Shown: positions 35,786-45,352, counted from the first letter of the stretch. The stretch is DNA of 64,000 nt from UBA9926 sp023261215 (GCA_038136035.1 JAYPYV010000003.1:67958-131957); one strand, 5' to 3'. Translations and numbers: made by a program. The notes: a model not told the origin generated them from the sequence alone.

Positions 35786-37421
35786 GCAAAGGCTCGTTTA
35801 GCCGAAGCGTGCCCTCGAACAGCGTTCCCTTTACCGCAATGTCCCTAATCGCCATGGGATCCACGCTGAGTGGATTGTCGGACAAGATCGTCACATCCGC
35901 GCGTTTTCCCGCGCGGAGGCTGCCCGTTTCGTGTTCGATGCCGAGAATTTTGGCGGCGTTGATTGTGACGGCGGCCAATGCCTGAGCAGGGGTTAAGCGC
36001 TCAGATTCTGCCATCAATTCTCCCTGTGCATTCACTCGGTTCACCGCCACCCACATGTTTAAGAGCGGCTGCGCGGGTGCCATGGTGAAGTCAGAATGCA
36101 GCGCGGTGATCAGCCCCTCATCAAAACAGGTACCCAATCGCCCCATGCTAGACGCCCGCTCATAACCCACTGACATTTCTGCATAACGCGAGGACAGTTC
36201 ATGTAAGTAATAAATGTTCGCCGACACTGACACACCGAGTTGCTTCGCCCAGGCCAACTGCTCTGGCGTGGCGTAACCCATGTGCTCAAGGGTGAATCCA
36301 TGATTCGTTCTCGGCAGCTCGCTTTGCAACTGCTCTAAGATCGATAGCGTCAACTCCACGGCTCGATCACCCGTCACGTGAACATGAATTCGATAACCGG
36401 CATGCCAGAACTCTCGCAGCTTCGCTTCCAATAGCTCTGGGACCATTAACCACTCGCCCTCGTGACCATCGAGATAACCCGGCGGCAGAAGCTGGGCCAG
36501 TTGCGAAAAGAATGCCCCATCGGCAAAAAATTTAATCCGTTTTCTAAAGGTCAATTTAGGCCCGCTTTCGGCCGCCAAGCTGGACAACTGCGCTAACGCC
36601 TCCTCGGCTGATCTCCCATGCGTCAACACGCCGCCATGAGGCACCTGCTCCACTCTAAAAAACGTTTCTGGCCCGCCGAAGATCGCGCGTGATTCCCGGA
36701 GTTCGCGCTCAAAATCGAACAGGCCAACGGCCATATCCCCGATCGTCGTATGCCCCCCAAAATGAACCACCTCTCTCAATCTCTCGAGCCCTTGCCTGAA
36801 CCGCGCGTCCTCGAGGATGAAGGGATTGAGCCGTGAAATGGCAAAGCCCAGGCCATTCTCGTAAAAGCGCCCTGCGTCTAAATCGACTTGCTTACGACGC
36901 TGGGCCAAGACTTCATCGATACCGAGGTGCAACATGCACGCGTGATTCATGTGAAGTTCATGGAACGATCGATTCCAAACCACCACCGGGCGATCTCCGC
37001 TCAATTGATCGATGCGAGATCGATGCATGGCGCCATGCCACAAATCGTGATGTCCCCAAAATATCGTAATTTCGTCATCCACTTCGGCCAGAATCCTGAC
37101 CATCTCACGATCGAACGCTTCGGGGGTGACCGTGGCCGGTACTTCTCGCCAAGGCAGGGACCATGGCATCGCGGTAATAAAGTGCATGGGCAAAATCACT
37201 GCCGCCATGGCAGGGTGAAGGTGCGGGTCAATAAAACCAGGGACCATCACATCCGACTCAAACGCTCGATGGATCACATGGGGCTCTCTTAAGAGCCAAG
37301 GTTCAAGACTTGAAAGACTGCCGACCTCAACAATCATCCCGTCTCTTACAGCGATTGCTGTGGCGTCGGGTTGACTTCGATTCAGAGTCACTATGGTCTT
37401 GGCTATATAGACATCGAGCAC
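35772..37421 (-). CDS. Amidohydrolase family 3 (YtcJ-like) metal-dependent hydrolase
   Basis: A 549-residue metallo-hydrolase with the metal motif FIDPHLHPAM near residues 62-71, further histidines in IHVHVTGDRA and LEHMGYA, and a late DFTMAP segment, plus the composite-domain end (LGIEHETGSLRAGKRADVTILS) typical of YtcJ-type proteins. The start is GTG at 37421 with GGAGG at ideal spacing. It is the first gene before the G3E GTPase. Substrate unknown; relatives act on N-substituted amides or cyclic amides. Confidence 0.87.
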   Translation of the reverse strand: MLDVYIAKTIVTLNRSQPDATAIAVRDGMIVEVGSLSSLEPWLLREPHVIHRAFESDVMVPGFIDPHLHPAMAAVILPMHFITAMPWSLPWREVPATVTPEAFDREMVRILAEVDDEITIFWGHHDLWHGAMHRSRIDQLSGDRPVVVWNRSFHELHMNHACMLHLGIDEVLAQRRKQVDLDAGRFYENGLGFAISRLNPFILEDARFRQGLERLREVVHFGGHTTIGDMAVGLFDFERELRESRAIFGGPETFFRVEQVPHGGVLTHGRSAEEALAQLSSLAAESGPKLTFRKRIKFFADGAFFSQLAQLLPPGYLDGHEGEWLMVPELLEAKLREFWHAGYRIHVHVTGDRAVELTLSILEQLQSELPRTNHGFTLEHMGYATPEQLAWAKQLGVSVSANIYYLHELSSRYAEMSVGYERASSMGRLGTCFDEGLITALHSDFTMAPAQPLLNMWVAVNRVNAQGELMAESERLTPAQALAAVTINAAKILGIEHETGSLRAGKRADVTILSDNPLSVDPMAIRDIAVKGTLFEGTLRLNEPLHDIG

Positions 37422-37552
37422 ATCAACCTCCGAAAAAACGGTTTCATTCTGGGGCGTAGCGACCTGAACTCACGCCCCTTTATATCAACGAAATCAGGTT
37501 GAATCGTCGAGAGCAAGAGGGAGTCAAACCTTTGTACCTCCATTGCCTTGGC

Positions 37553-38470
37553 CTAGCCCTTCTTCATCTCCTCGACAATGGCGCTCGCTAGATCAACTTC
37601 TTCCTCGGGTGAATGGGCGCACACTTTGAGGTTAAAGAGTTCGGCACCGACTCGTGAATATTCCAACAGTTGATCCGCGATTTGACGAGGTGTTCCAACC
37701 GGTGTGTACCGTTCGAAAGCGGAAAAAGGAATCTTGTAAAACCCCTCCATCCCAGATGACACCGCAGCTCTCGCACGATGTTCATCGACGGTATCCACAC
37801 CAATCCAGGTTTGATAACCATGAAGCCAAGGGGTTTGGACGCGGCCGGCGGCCTCAGCGGCCTCGTTAATCAATTGCAAAGCCGCAGCAAACCGATGGGT
37901 GGAACACCAAACCCCGATCCATCCGTCACCCAACCGGCCAACTCGCCGCAGCGCTGCGTCAGACCGCCCCCCCACAAGGATTGGGATGGGTGATTTGGGT
38001 TTGGGTCTGATCAACGCCGAATCGATCTGGAATATCTCCCCCTCGTGCGTCACCGACTCTCCAGCAAGAAGCCCGCGAATAATCGCCAAGGATTCATTGG
38101 CCCTCCGGCCCCGTGTTGCTGGGTCTACACCGCAAATTTCAACCTCGTGGCGATCCTCTCCACCGACGCCAATGCCAAAAACGAATCGGCCAGGCGCAAC
38201 CCGAGCCATACTGGCGAGTTGTCGAGCGACCGGTAATGGATGCCTGAGAGGCAGCAAGTAAATACTCGTCATCACGCCAAGTTGGTCGTGCAATTGCGCC
38301 ATGGCCGATGCCTCAACAAAACCATCGGCACCTGCACCATCGTGAAAAGACACATGGTCTGCCAAAAACAAATGATCGAAGCCCGCATCAAAAATTGAGC
38401 TCGCCATGGCTTGGCGTTCATGCCAATCGAGATCCCACAACATTGAGGGTGTTGCTAAACCAAATTTCAT
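37553..38470 (-). CDS. LLM-class flavin-dependent oxidoreductase (luciferase-like)
   Basis: A TIM-barrel luciferase-like protein of 305 residues: GLATPSMLWDLDW start, VMTSIYLLPLRHPLPVARQLASMARVAPGRFVFGIGVGGEDRHEVEICGVD core and PILVGGRSDAALRRVGRLGDGWIG, which are typical of F420- or FMN-dependent LLM enzymes. Cofactor and substrate cannot be fixed from sequence. It stands 80 bases upstream of the amidohydrolase region end but is separated from it by about 130 bases. Confidence 0.85.
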   Translation of the reverse strand: MKFGLATPSMLWDLDWHERQAMASSIFDAGFDHLFLADHVSFHDGAGADGFVEASAMAQLHDQLGVMTSIYLLPLRHPLPVARQLASMARVAPGRFVFGIGVGGEDRHEVEICGVDPATRGRRANESLAIIRGLLAGESVTHEGEIFQIDSALIRPKPKSPIPILVGGRSDAALRRVGRLGDGWIGVWCSTHRFAAALQLINEAAEAAGRVQTPWLHGYQTWIGVDTVDEHRARAAVSSGMEGFYKIPFSAFERYTPVGTPRQIADQLLEYSRVGAELFNLKVCAHSPEEEVDLASAIVEEMKKG

Positions 38471-38510
38471 ACCTAATCACCATCCTATAAACGCTCATCC
38501 AAGGGCATCG

Positions 38511-38610
38511 CGCGATGGAGCAAGCTGACCACGCGTCCACTGAACTCGCACTTGAATCCCGTCTGCGGCGCTCAGCCCGCTTCAACGCGACGGCACTGAT
38601 CCCCCGATGG
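38511..38610 (+). repeat. Intergenic repeat, copy B
   Basis: Partner of the block at 33571-33670 (76 of 100 bases identical, ungapped, same orientation). It lies between the acyl-CoA-dehydrogenase-like gene and the LLM gene, both on the minus strand. No coding potential recognised. Confidence 0.6.
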
Positions 38611-38750
38611 TCAACCAGTGTGTGGTGCGGCGCATCCACGCCCCCGGCCCACTGTTGAGCAGACACCGCCTAGGCTGGTTGAGGCAAGCGCTTGGACTCC
38701 GACACCCATCGAGGTCTTCACACAGAGGGACGCGCTACGACAAACGATCT

Positions 38751-39962
38751 CTACAGCCCAAGGCCTTCTTCATCAAGCCCTAACAAGACTCGACCCGCAA
38801 GTTCCATCACGGGCTCACCCACCATCATGTGCTGGGACGCAACATGAACGTCCCTGAAGTACTGTTGCAAGACCGAGTCTTCAAAGACTGAGGAGCCGCC
38901 TACAGCGGTGTACATCGTATCGATCACGTCGATACTCACATTCACCGCGTGATTGTTCGCCGTGCGAATCAAAAGCCGCTGCTCAAGCGTCGCTTCCGCG
39001 GTTTCAGCGGCTAACCAAGCTTGATCCAGCGCGTCGTACAAAAGCCCTCGAGCCGCTCGCCAAATCGTCTCTGATTGCGCAACCTTAGCGTGAAGACTGC
39101 TCCGATGCGCCAGTGATTTACGACTACCTTGCGGCGTTTTCTCAATAGCGATCCGCTTCACCTCGTCGATACTGCCTCTTGCCATACCGAGCGCAATGGC
39201 TCCGATGGGGGCACCCAGCAACCCGAATTTTGGGAACCGATAGATGGGTAGCGATGCACGAGCCGTATCCTCCACATGACCGCAAACGCGGTGCGAGGGT
39301 ACCCAGACGTTCCTGGCTATGAAATCGCTCGACCCCGTACCTCTGAGGCCAGATACATGCCAGTTATCCTGAATCTCGATCTCATCGGGTTTGAAGAAAA
39401 CACGGGCCAATGGTCGGTCTCGATTGAGAGGCTTGCCGTCTTGATCCACTTCGTGGACGCCACCCGAAATCCAAGCCGCATTGTGACAACCCGACCCCCA
39501 CCGCCAATGGCCGTTCACCAAAAACCCGTGTTGACCGTTGCGCTGCTCGGCTGTGACCGTCCCCGAGTCGGCGAACACGCCGCTTGTGAGCACGTTAGCG
39601 TCTTCCAAAACCTCGCTCAAAAACTGATCGTCGAGCGCGCCAAACAAATACTGGCTTGTTGAGCCAATGAAGACGCACCATGCTGCCGAACCACTTGCAA
39701 TTGCAAGCCGCTCGCAGAGCTGACAAAAGTCAGCGGGACTAAGACCTAAGCCCCCTAATGACGCAGGGACCACCAGCCGATAAAAACCGGCGCGGGCGAG
39801 GGATTCCGCCAGATCTTGAGGGAGTTGCCTTTGGGCATCGATTTCAAGCCGCCGTTCCAACAGCCTTGGTGCCATGGCCTCGGCGCTCGCCAATATCTCT
39901 GCGGCTGAACCGTTCACCCCTTGCACAGTTGATTTCATAGCCTTTGACTCTCGAATAGACAT
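38751..39962 (-). CDS. Acyl-CoA dehydrogenase-fold flavoprotein (HsaA/HpaB-like group D monooxygenase type)
   Basis: The 403-residue protein has the acyl-CoA dehydrogenase fold: helical N-domain (LPQDLAESLARAGFYRLVVPASLGGLGLSPADF), the beta domain (GHWRWGSGCHNAAWISGGV, VSGLRGTGSSDFIARNVWVP) and a C-terminal helical bundle (VGGSSVFEDSVLQQYFRDVHVASQHMM). WxxGSG and GTGSxD segments and the type-2 C-terminus point to flavin-dependent hydroxylases such as HsaA or DszC rather than a CoA dehydrogenase. A reductase partner is not obvious nearby. Confidence 0.8.
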   Translation of the reverse strand: MSIRESKAMKSTVQGVNGSAAEILASAEAMAPRLLERRLEIDAQRQLPQDLAESLARAGFYRLVVPASLGGLGLSPADFCQLCERLAIASGSAAWCVFIGSTSQYLFGALDDQFLSEVLEDANVLTSGVFADSGTVTAEQRNGQHGFLVNGHWRWGSGCHNAAWISGGVHEVDQDGKPLNRDRPLARVFFKPDEIEIQDNWHVSGLRGTGSSDFIARNVWVPSHRVCGHVEDTARASLPIYRFPKFGLLGAPIGAIALGMARGSIDEVKRIAIEKTPQGSRKSLAHRSSLHAKVAQSETIWRAARGLLYDALDQAWLAAETAEATLEQRLLIRTANNHAVNVSIDVIDTMYTAVGGSSVFEDSVLQQYFRDVHVASQHMMVGEPVMELAGRVLLGLDEEGLGL

Positions 39963-40355
39963 CTTTAATTTCCACTCAAATCGGGCTCTGCAGACGCACT
40001 GTTACCGATCCCTGCTCCAATCGCAATAGATCACGCGGAGCTACCCCGAGCCCCCAGAGCTTAACGCAAGGGTGACTTCAATGACTGCTGAACCGAGGCC
40101 CGGCTTTCGAAAGGCAGGCCGTCAGTTCAGGGGTGAAACGCAAGCGAGACTTAAGTGATTAGGGTAAAATCGGCCCCCATCGGAACGCGCGACTCAGACC
40201 TTCCAGGGCTCAACGCGGCGGATTAACTGCCCAAAGGATGAGCGTCAAGGGCATCAACTCGCGCCTTAGGCTCACTCGTCGCCCGATAACTTTCCAAAAG
40301 AAGACACTGCAACGCTGATCGACAAGTGATTGGCTGCATCGAACGGACCAGCACC
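39963..40355. other. Divergent intergenic region upstream of acnD
   Basis: About 390 bases between two divergent genes, so promoters for both are expected. A -10-like TAAAAT lies near 40168-40173 on the plus strand without a convincing -35. No gene or clear operator seen. Confidence 0.4.
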
Positions 40356-42950
40356 ATGATGAACGAAGATTTTAGAAAACCGCTGCCAGGCACTCAGCTC
40401 GACTACTACGATGCAGTCGAAGCCATTGAAACGCTCTCGCCAGGTGCTTATGCGGGCCTGCCCTATACTGCGAAAGTTCTCGCTGAAAACCTGGTGAGGC
40501 GATGTGATGCCGCATCGCTGGAGGCCAGTCTTCGACAAATCATCGAGCGCAAACGTGAGCTCGATTTTCCCTGGTTCCCTGCCCGAGTGGTCTGTCATGA
40601 CATTCTCGGGCAAACCGCGTTGGTCGATCTTGCAGGACTGCGGGATGCGATTGCGGAAAAAGGGGGTGACCCGGCCCAGGTGAACCCGGTGGTTCCCACA
40701 CAGCTCATCGTCGATCACTCTCTCGCCGTTGAGCATGCGGGATTTGAACCCGATGCCTTCGAGAAAAATCGCGCCATCGAGGACCGCCGCAATGACGACC
40801 GGTTTCATTTCATCAACTGGACGAAGACCGCGTTCGAAAATGTCGATGTCATTCCGCCGGGCAATGGCATCATGCATCAGATCAACCTCGAAAGAATGTC
40901 ACCCGTGGTGCATGCTGAGGGGGGTGTGGCATTCCCAGACACGCTGGTTGGAACCGACAGCCACACCCCTCACGTGGATGCGCTCGGTGTCATCGCCATT
41001 GGAGTGGGCGGTCTTGAAGCAGAGAGTGTGATGCTAGGACGTGCCTCCTACATGCGACTCCCCGACATCATTGGCGTCCACCTCAAAGGTCAGCGTCAAC
41101 CCGGCATAACTGCAACAGATATCGTTCTTGCGCTCACGGAATTCTTGCGAGCGCAGCGCGTGGTCTCTTCTTATCTCGAATTTTTCGGCGAGGGCGCTGA
41201 TGCCCTGACTTTGGGTGACCGAGCCACGATTTCCAACATGACGCCCGAATTTGGCGCGACAGCGGCCATGTTTTACATCGACGAAAAGACGATTGAATAC
41301 CTCAAACTCACGGGCCGAAGTGCTGAAAACACGTCGCTCGTGGAAACCTACGCTAAGGCGATGGGCCTGTGGTCCTCAGAAATGACTGGGGCGCAATATG
41401 AGCGCGTCCTGGAGTTCGATTTATCCAGTGTGGTTCGAAACATTGCGGGCCCGTCGAATCCTCACAAGCGAGTCGCCACCAGCGATTTGGCTAAAGCAGA
41501 GATTGCCGCACCCTTCGAGGCGCCGGCCGGCCAAATGCCCGACGGCGCGGTCATCATCGCTGCCATCACCAGTTGCACAAACACCAGCAATCCAAGAAAC
41601 GTCATCGCGGCGGGCCTTCTAGCTAAGAAAGCCAATGCCTTGGGTCTCACCCGAAAGCCTTGGGTGAAAACCTCTCTCGCACCCGGATCCAAGGCGGTAC
41701 AACTTTATCTCGAGGAAGCTGGTCTACTCTCCGAGCTAGAGGCCCTGGGCTTTGGCATCGTTGCCTTTGCATGCACGACCTGTAATGGCATGAGCGGTGC
41801 ACTTGATCCGGTCATTCAAAAAGAAGTGATCGACAGAGATCTCTACGCGACCGCTGTGCTGTCCGGTAACCGAAACTTTGATGGACGGATCCATCCCTAT
41901 GCTAAGCAAGCGTTTCTCGCGTCTCCGCCGCTTGTGATCGCCTACGCGATTGCTGGCAGCGTTCGATTCGATATCGAGCAAGACGTCTTAGGCGAGGGTC
42001 CTAATGGCCAGGCAATTACCTTGAAAGACATTTGGCCCACTGATGAAGAGATTGATTCAGTGGTCAAGGCGTCCGTGAAACCCGAGCAGTTCACGGCCGT
42101 TTACGAGCCCATGTTCATTAAAGTCAAAGACACCACCGACGCCACCGACCCACTCTATGATTGGCGACCACAGAGCACTTACATTCGGCGCCCGCCCTAT
42201 TGGGAAGGCGCGCTGGCTGGCGAGCGCACCTTGAAGGGCATGCGGCCGCTTGCGGTGCTTGGGGACAACATCACCACGGATCATCTGTCACCCTCCAACG
42301 CCATTCTGGCCAGCAGCGCGGCCGGAGAATACTTGGCGAAAATGGGTTTGCCTGAAGAAGACTTCAATTCTTATGCGACGCACCGGGGAGATCACCTTAC
42401 GGCGCAAAGAGCCACGTTTGCCAACCCAAAGTTGATCAACGAGATGGCCATCGTTGATGGCACCGTGAAGCAAGGCTCGCTCGCTCGAATAGAGCCAGAG
42501 GGTCAGGTGGTCAGAATGTGGGAAGCGATTGAAACTTATATGGATCGAGCTCAGCCTCTGATCATCATCGCGGGCGCTGATTATGGCCAAGGGTCGAGTC
42601 GAGACTGGGCCGCCAAAGGGGTTCGGCTTGCAGGCGTAGAAGCCATTATTGCGGAGGGCTTTGAACGCATTCATCGCACCAATCTTGTCGGCATGGGCGT
42701 TCTTCCGCTTGAATTTATTGCCGGCGCTAACCGACAGACGTTTGCGATCGATGGCACAGAAACGTTCGATGTTGAGGGCGTGCCATCGCCCGGCGCGACG
42801 CTCAAGGTTCGAATGACACGCAAGGACGGCACCGAAGTGAGCTTTGATGTGAAGTGTCGTCTCGATACCGCTGAGGAGGTGTCAATCTACAGTGCTGGCG
42901 GCGTCTTGCAGCGTTTCGCGCAAGATTTTCTAGACGCGCAGGCAAGCTAA
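40356..42950 (+). CDS. acnD: Fe-S-dependent 2-methylisocitrate dehydratase AcnD
   Basis: An aconitase-family enzyme of about 864 residues that dehydrates 2-methylcitrate, giving 2-methylaconitate that PrpF then isomerises. The N-terminal KPLPGTQLDYYDAVEAIETLSPGAY start and the adjacent prpF distinguish it from housekeeping AcnA. 4Fe-4S cysteines lie in TSCTNTSNP and ACTTCNGMSG; the swivel domain has GSSRDWAAKG. I start at ATG 40356. prpB and prpC, needed for the rest of the methylcitrate cycle, are not in this window. Confidence 0.95.
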   Translation: MMNEDFRKPLPGTQLDYYDAVEAIETLSPGAYAGLPYTAKVLAENLVRRCDAASLEASLRQIIERKRELDFPWFPARVVCHDILGQTALVDLAGLRDAIAEKGGDPAQVNPVVPTQLIVDHSLAVEHAGFEPDAFEKNRAIEDRRNDDRFHFINWTKTAFENVDVIPPGNGIMHQINLERMSPVVHAEGGVAFPDTLVGTDSHTPHVDALGVIAIGVGGLEAESVMLGRASYMRLPDIIGVHLKGQRQPGITATDIVLALTEFLRAQRVVSSYLEFFGEGADALTLGDRATISNMTPEFGATAAMFYIDEKTIEYLKLTGRSAENTSLVETYAKAMGLWSSEMTGAQYERVLEFDLSSVVRNIAGPSNPHKRVATSDLAKAEIAAPFEAPAGQMPDGAVIIAAITSCTNTSNPRNVIAAGLLAKKANALGLTRKPWVKTSLAPGSKAVQLYLEEAGLLSELEALGFGIVAFACTTCNGMSGALDPVIQKEVIDRDLYATAVLSGNRNFDGRIHPYAKQAFLASPPLVIAYAIAGSVRFDIEQDVLGEGPNGQAITLKDIWPTDEEIDSVVKASVKPEQFTAVYEPMFIKVKDTTDATDPLYDWRPQSTYIRRPPYWEGALAGERTLKGMRPLAVLGDNITTDHLSPSNAILASSAAGEYLAKMGLPEEDFNSYATHRGDHLTAQRATFANPKLINEMAIVDGTVKQGSLARIEPEGQVVRMWEAIETYMDRAQPLIIIAGADYGQGSSRDWAAKGVRLAGVEAIIAEGFERIHRTNLVGMGVLPLEFIAGANRQTFAIDGTETFDVEGVPSPGATLKVRMTRKDGTEVSFDVKCRLDTAEEVSIYSAGGVLQRFAQDFLDAQAS

Positions 42951-42978
42951 CGAAACCTGATCGACGGAGCGCTTCGAC

Positions 42979-44151
42979 GTGACCCACTCACCACAAATCA
43001 AGATTCCCGCAACCTACATGCGCGGTGGCACCAGCAAAGGTGTCTTTTTCAATATCCATCAGCTACCCGAGATCTACCAGTCGCCGGGCAAGGCGCGCGA
43101 TGCGATGTTGCTCCGAGTCATTGGCAGTCCAGACCCTTACGCCAAGCAAATCGACGGCATGGGCGGTGCCACTTCGAGCACTAGCAAGTCTGTTTTGGTC
43201 CAGAAAAGTGTTCGACCCGATCATGATGTGGACTATTTATTCGGGCAGGTTTCAATTGATCAGCCCTTCGTCGACTGGAGCGGCAATTGCGGCAATTTGT
43301 CCGCCGCCGTGGGACCTTTCGCCATTAACGAGGGCTTGATTGATCCCGAGAAGCTCCCTCAGAACGGCGTCGCGATCATTCGAATTTGGCAGGTGAATAT
43401 CGAAAAAACGATCGTTGCCCATGTGCCCATCACGAACGGCGCCGTGCAAGAAACAGGTGATTTCGAACTCGATGGCGTGACCTTTCCAGCGGCTGAAGTG
43501 CAATTGGATTTCTTAGACCCTGCCGATACGGACGAGGGCTCCATGTTCCCCACTGGCGCACTCATTGACTCATTGGAAGTGGAAGGCGTCGGCACCTTCG
43601 AAGCCACGATGATTAACGCGGGCATCCCGACGATTTTTCTCAATGCCAGTGCCCTGGGCCTCACTGGACTCGAACTTCAAGATGACATCAATAACGATGC
43701 CGACCAATTGGCAATGTTTGAGACCATCCGCGCTGCCGGCGCCATGAAGATGGGCTTGATAAAAGAGATCGGTGAAGCCGCGACTCGCCAGCATACGCCG
43801 AAGATTGCGTTCGTTGCGCCGCCTGCGAGTTACACGGCGTCAAGTGGCAAAGCCGTGGAGGCGCAAGACATCGATCTCGTTGTTCGGGCGCTGTCTATGG
43901 GCAAGCTGCATCATGCCATGATGGGTACCGCGGCCGTCGCCATCGGCGCTGCAGCCGCGGTTCCAGGAACGCTGGTGAATTTGGCGGCGGGCGGTGGCGA
44001 GCGTTCATCGGTCCGTTTCGGGCATCCGTCCGGCACCTTACGTGTAGGCGCCGAGGCTGAAGCCACCGACCAAGGCTGGGTCGCTACCAAGGCCAGTATG
44101 AGTCGAAGCGCCCGCGTCTTAATGGAAGGCTGGGTGAGGATACCGGGCTAG
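42979..44151 (+). CDS. prpF: 2-methylaconitate cis-trans isomerase PrpF
   Basis: PrpF moves the 2-methylaconitate double bond so AcnB can complete propionate oxidation. The 390-residue protein begins IKIPATYMRGGTSKGVFF, contains FVDWSGNCGNLSAAVGPFA with its catalytic cysteine and lysine region, and ends with the VRFGHPSGTLRVGAE motif. The start is GTG at 42979 with GGAG upstream, 28 bases after acnD, so the two form an operon. Confidence 0.95.
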   Translation: MTHSPQIKIPATYMRGGTSKGVFFNIHQLPEIYQSPGKARDAMLLRVIGSPDPYAKQIDGMGGATSSTSKSVLVQKSVRPDHDVDYLFGQVSIDQPFVDWSGNCGNLSAAVGPFAINEGLIDPEKLPQNGVAIIRIWQVNIEKTIVAHVPITNGAVQETGDFELDGVTFPAAEVQLDFLDPADTDEGSMFPTGALIDSLEVEGVGTFEATMINAGIPTIFLNASALGLTGLELQDDINNDADQLAMFETIRAAGAMKMGLIKEIGEAATRQHTPKIAFVAPPASYTASSGKAVEAQDIDLVVRALSMGKLHHAMMGTAAVAIGAAAAVPGTLVNLAAGGGERSSVRFGHPSGTLRVGAEAEATDQGWVATKASMSRSARVLMEGWVRIPG

Positions 44152-44312
44152 CGCTGTCCTCGAAGTCATCCGCAATACCCTTGAGCCGGGGCCGCTGCCC
44201 GAGTCAACAGAAGCCCATCCGGTTCAGGCGCGCGCCCCTGGACCCTTCATATCTCAGCAACTCGTTTGATTTGCGGGATTGGCCGCTTACCCGCTTACCC
44301 AAAGGACTCGCA

Positions 44313-45284
44313 TCAATGACGCTCCTCAGCGATCCTCGAAAGCATATGTTCGCTAACCTCGAACCCATGGCTGTTCTGTAAAAAATGCCCGGCGCTCTCG
44401 ATCCCATGAAATGTGGCGCCCATGCGGTTGGCCCAGGTTCGACCCCAAGCTTCTGTGAAGACCCCGTCCGCACACCCCCAAATGAAGTGAACAGGTTTTG
44501 ACCAAGTCTGCAGCGCCAGATAATCGTGTGTTTGCCTCGTGCCATTCCCGTTGATATCGCTAGCCATAGGAATAGACAAAGGGAATCGTCGAAAACCATT
44601 GAATCCTGCATCCTCCAAACCTCGATAGGGCGCGGAAAAGCCTTGGTACATCTCGAGCGCCTCGCCTGAGAGCCCTGGATTCTTGCCTTCGGTTAGCGCT
44701 GGAAAAATTAAATCCGTCCCCGCGAGCTTCGCATCAAGCACGAGCAGAAGGCCCACATCAGGGCACGCTCGGTGAAATCGTCCGCCTTCATGCCAGTTGC
44801 GAATCCAAGACTTGATGCCATCACTGTAAACGTATTCGGGATGATGAAGCCAGGTATTCATGATCACCAACCGCTCAAAACGATCAGGCGTCATCACGGC
44901 TTGTGCAAGTCCAATTGGGCCACCCCAATCCTGACAAACCAAGGTCACGCGCCGGAGGTCAAGCTTGGAGATCAAAGTCGTGAGGATTTCGATATGCCGG
45001 CTGATGGTGTACCAGTGCGGGTCGGTGGGCTTATCAGATCGGCCAAAACCCATGTGATCGGGCGCGATGCAACGGTACCCCGCCTCGACGAGACTCGGGA
45101 TCATCTTTCGATACAGGTAGGACCAGGTAGGCATACCGTGAAGGAGTAACATCACCGGACCTTCTCGAGGTCCCTCGTCGATATAGTGAAGCCGCAGATC
45201 TTCCCACACATGGTATTGGGGGGCGTACGAAAAATCGGCTAAGGCGTCAAAATTTTCGTCGGGCGTGCGAATAAAGTCTGTCAT
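44313..45284 (-). CDS. Haloalkane dehalogenase-like alpha/beta hydrolase (HLD-I type)
   Basis: A 323-residue alpha/beta hydrolase. The nucleophile elbow VCQDWGG (D119) directly precedes W120, the halide-binding tryptophan of haloalkane dehalogenases; the catalytic acid D263 lies in GCADGVF and H290 in SAGHFLQ. The oxyanion loop is HGMPTW. Spacing fits HLD subfamily I. These point to hydrolysis of C-halogen bonds, though epoxide hydrolase or another esterase is possible. I start at MTDFIRTPDE (45284). A Fur-box-like palindrome overlaps its promoter. Confidence 0.8.
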   Translation of the reverse strand: MTDFIRTPDENFDALADFSYAPQYHVWEDLRLHYIDEGPREGPVMLLLHGMPTWSYLYRKMIPSLVEAGYRCIAPDHMGFGRSDKPTDPHWYTISRHIEILTTLISKLDLRRVTLVCQDWGGPIGLAQAVMTPDRFERLVIMNTWLHHPEYVYSDGIKSWIRNWHEGGRFHRACPDVGLLLVLDAKLAGTDLIFPALTEGKNPGLSGEALEMYQGFSAPYRGLEDAGFNGFRRFPLSIPMASDINGNGTRQTHDYLALQTWSKPVHFIWGCADGVFTEAWGRTWANRMGATFHGIESAGHFLQNSHGFEVSEHMLSRIAEERH

Positions 45285-45315
45285 AGTGGGACCCAAAAGT
45301 TCTGCTGGGTTCCGC

Positions 45316-45344
45316 AGTCTAGTTCGGCCTCGTATTAATGACAA
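45316..45344 (-). promoter_or_regulatory. Sigma-70 promoter of the dehalogenase-like gene
   Basis: TTGTCA (45339-45344), 17-base spacer and TAGACT (45316-45321) on the minus strand. Transcription would start near 45309, about 25 bases before the ATG. The -35 lies inside the Fur-like palindrome, the right place for repression. Confidence 0.55.
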
Positions 45345-45352
45345 TCATTAGG
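45334..45352. promoter_or_regulatory. Putative Fur box
   Basis: ATTAATGACAATCATTAGG agrees with the 19-base Fur consensus GATAATGATAATCATTATC at 14 positions and contains the perfect inverted repeat TAATGA-CAA-TCATTA. It overlaps the -35 of the promoter for the dehalogenase-like gene. Suggests iron-repressed expression. Confidence 0.55.
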
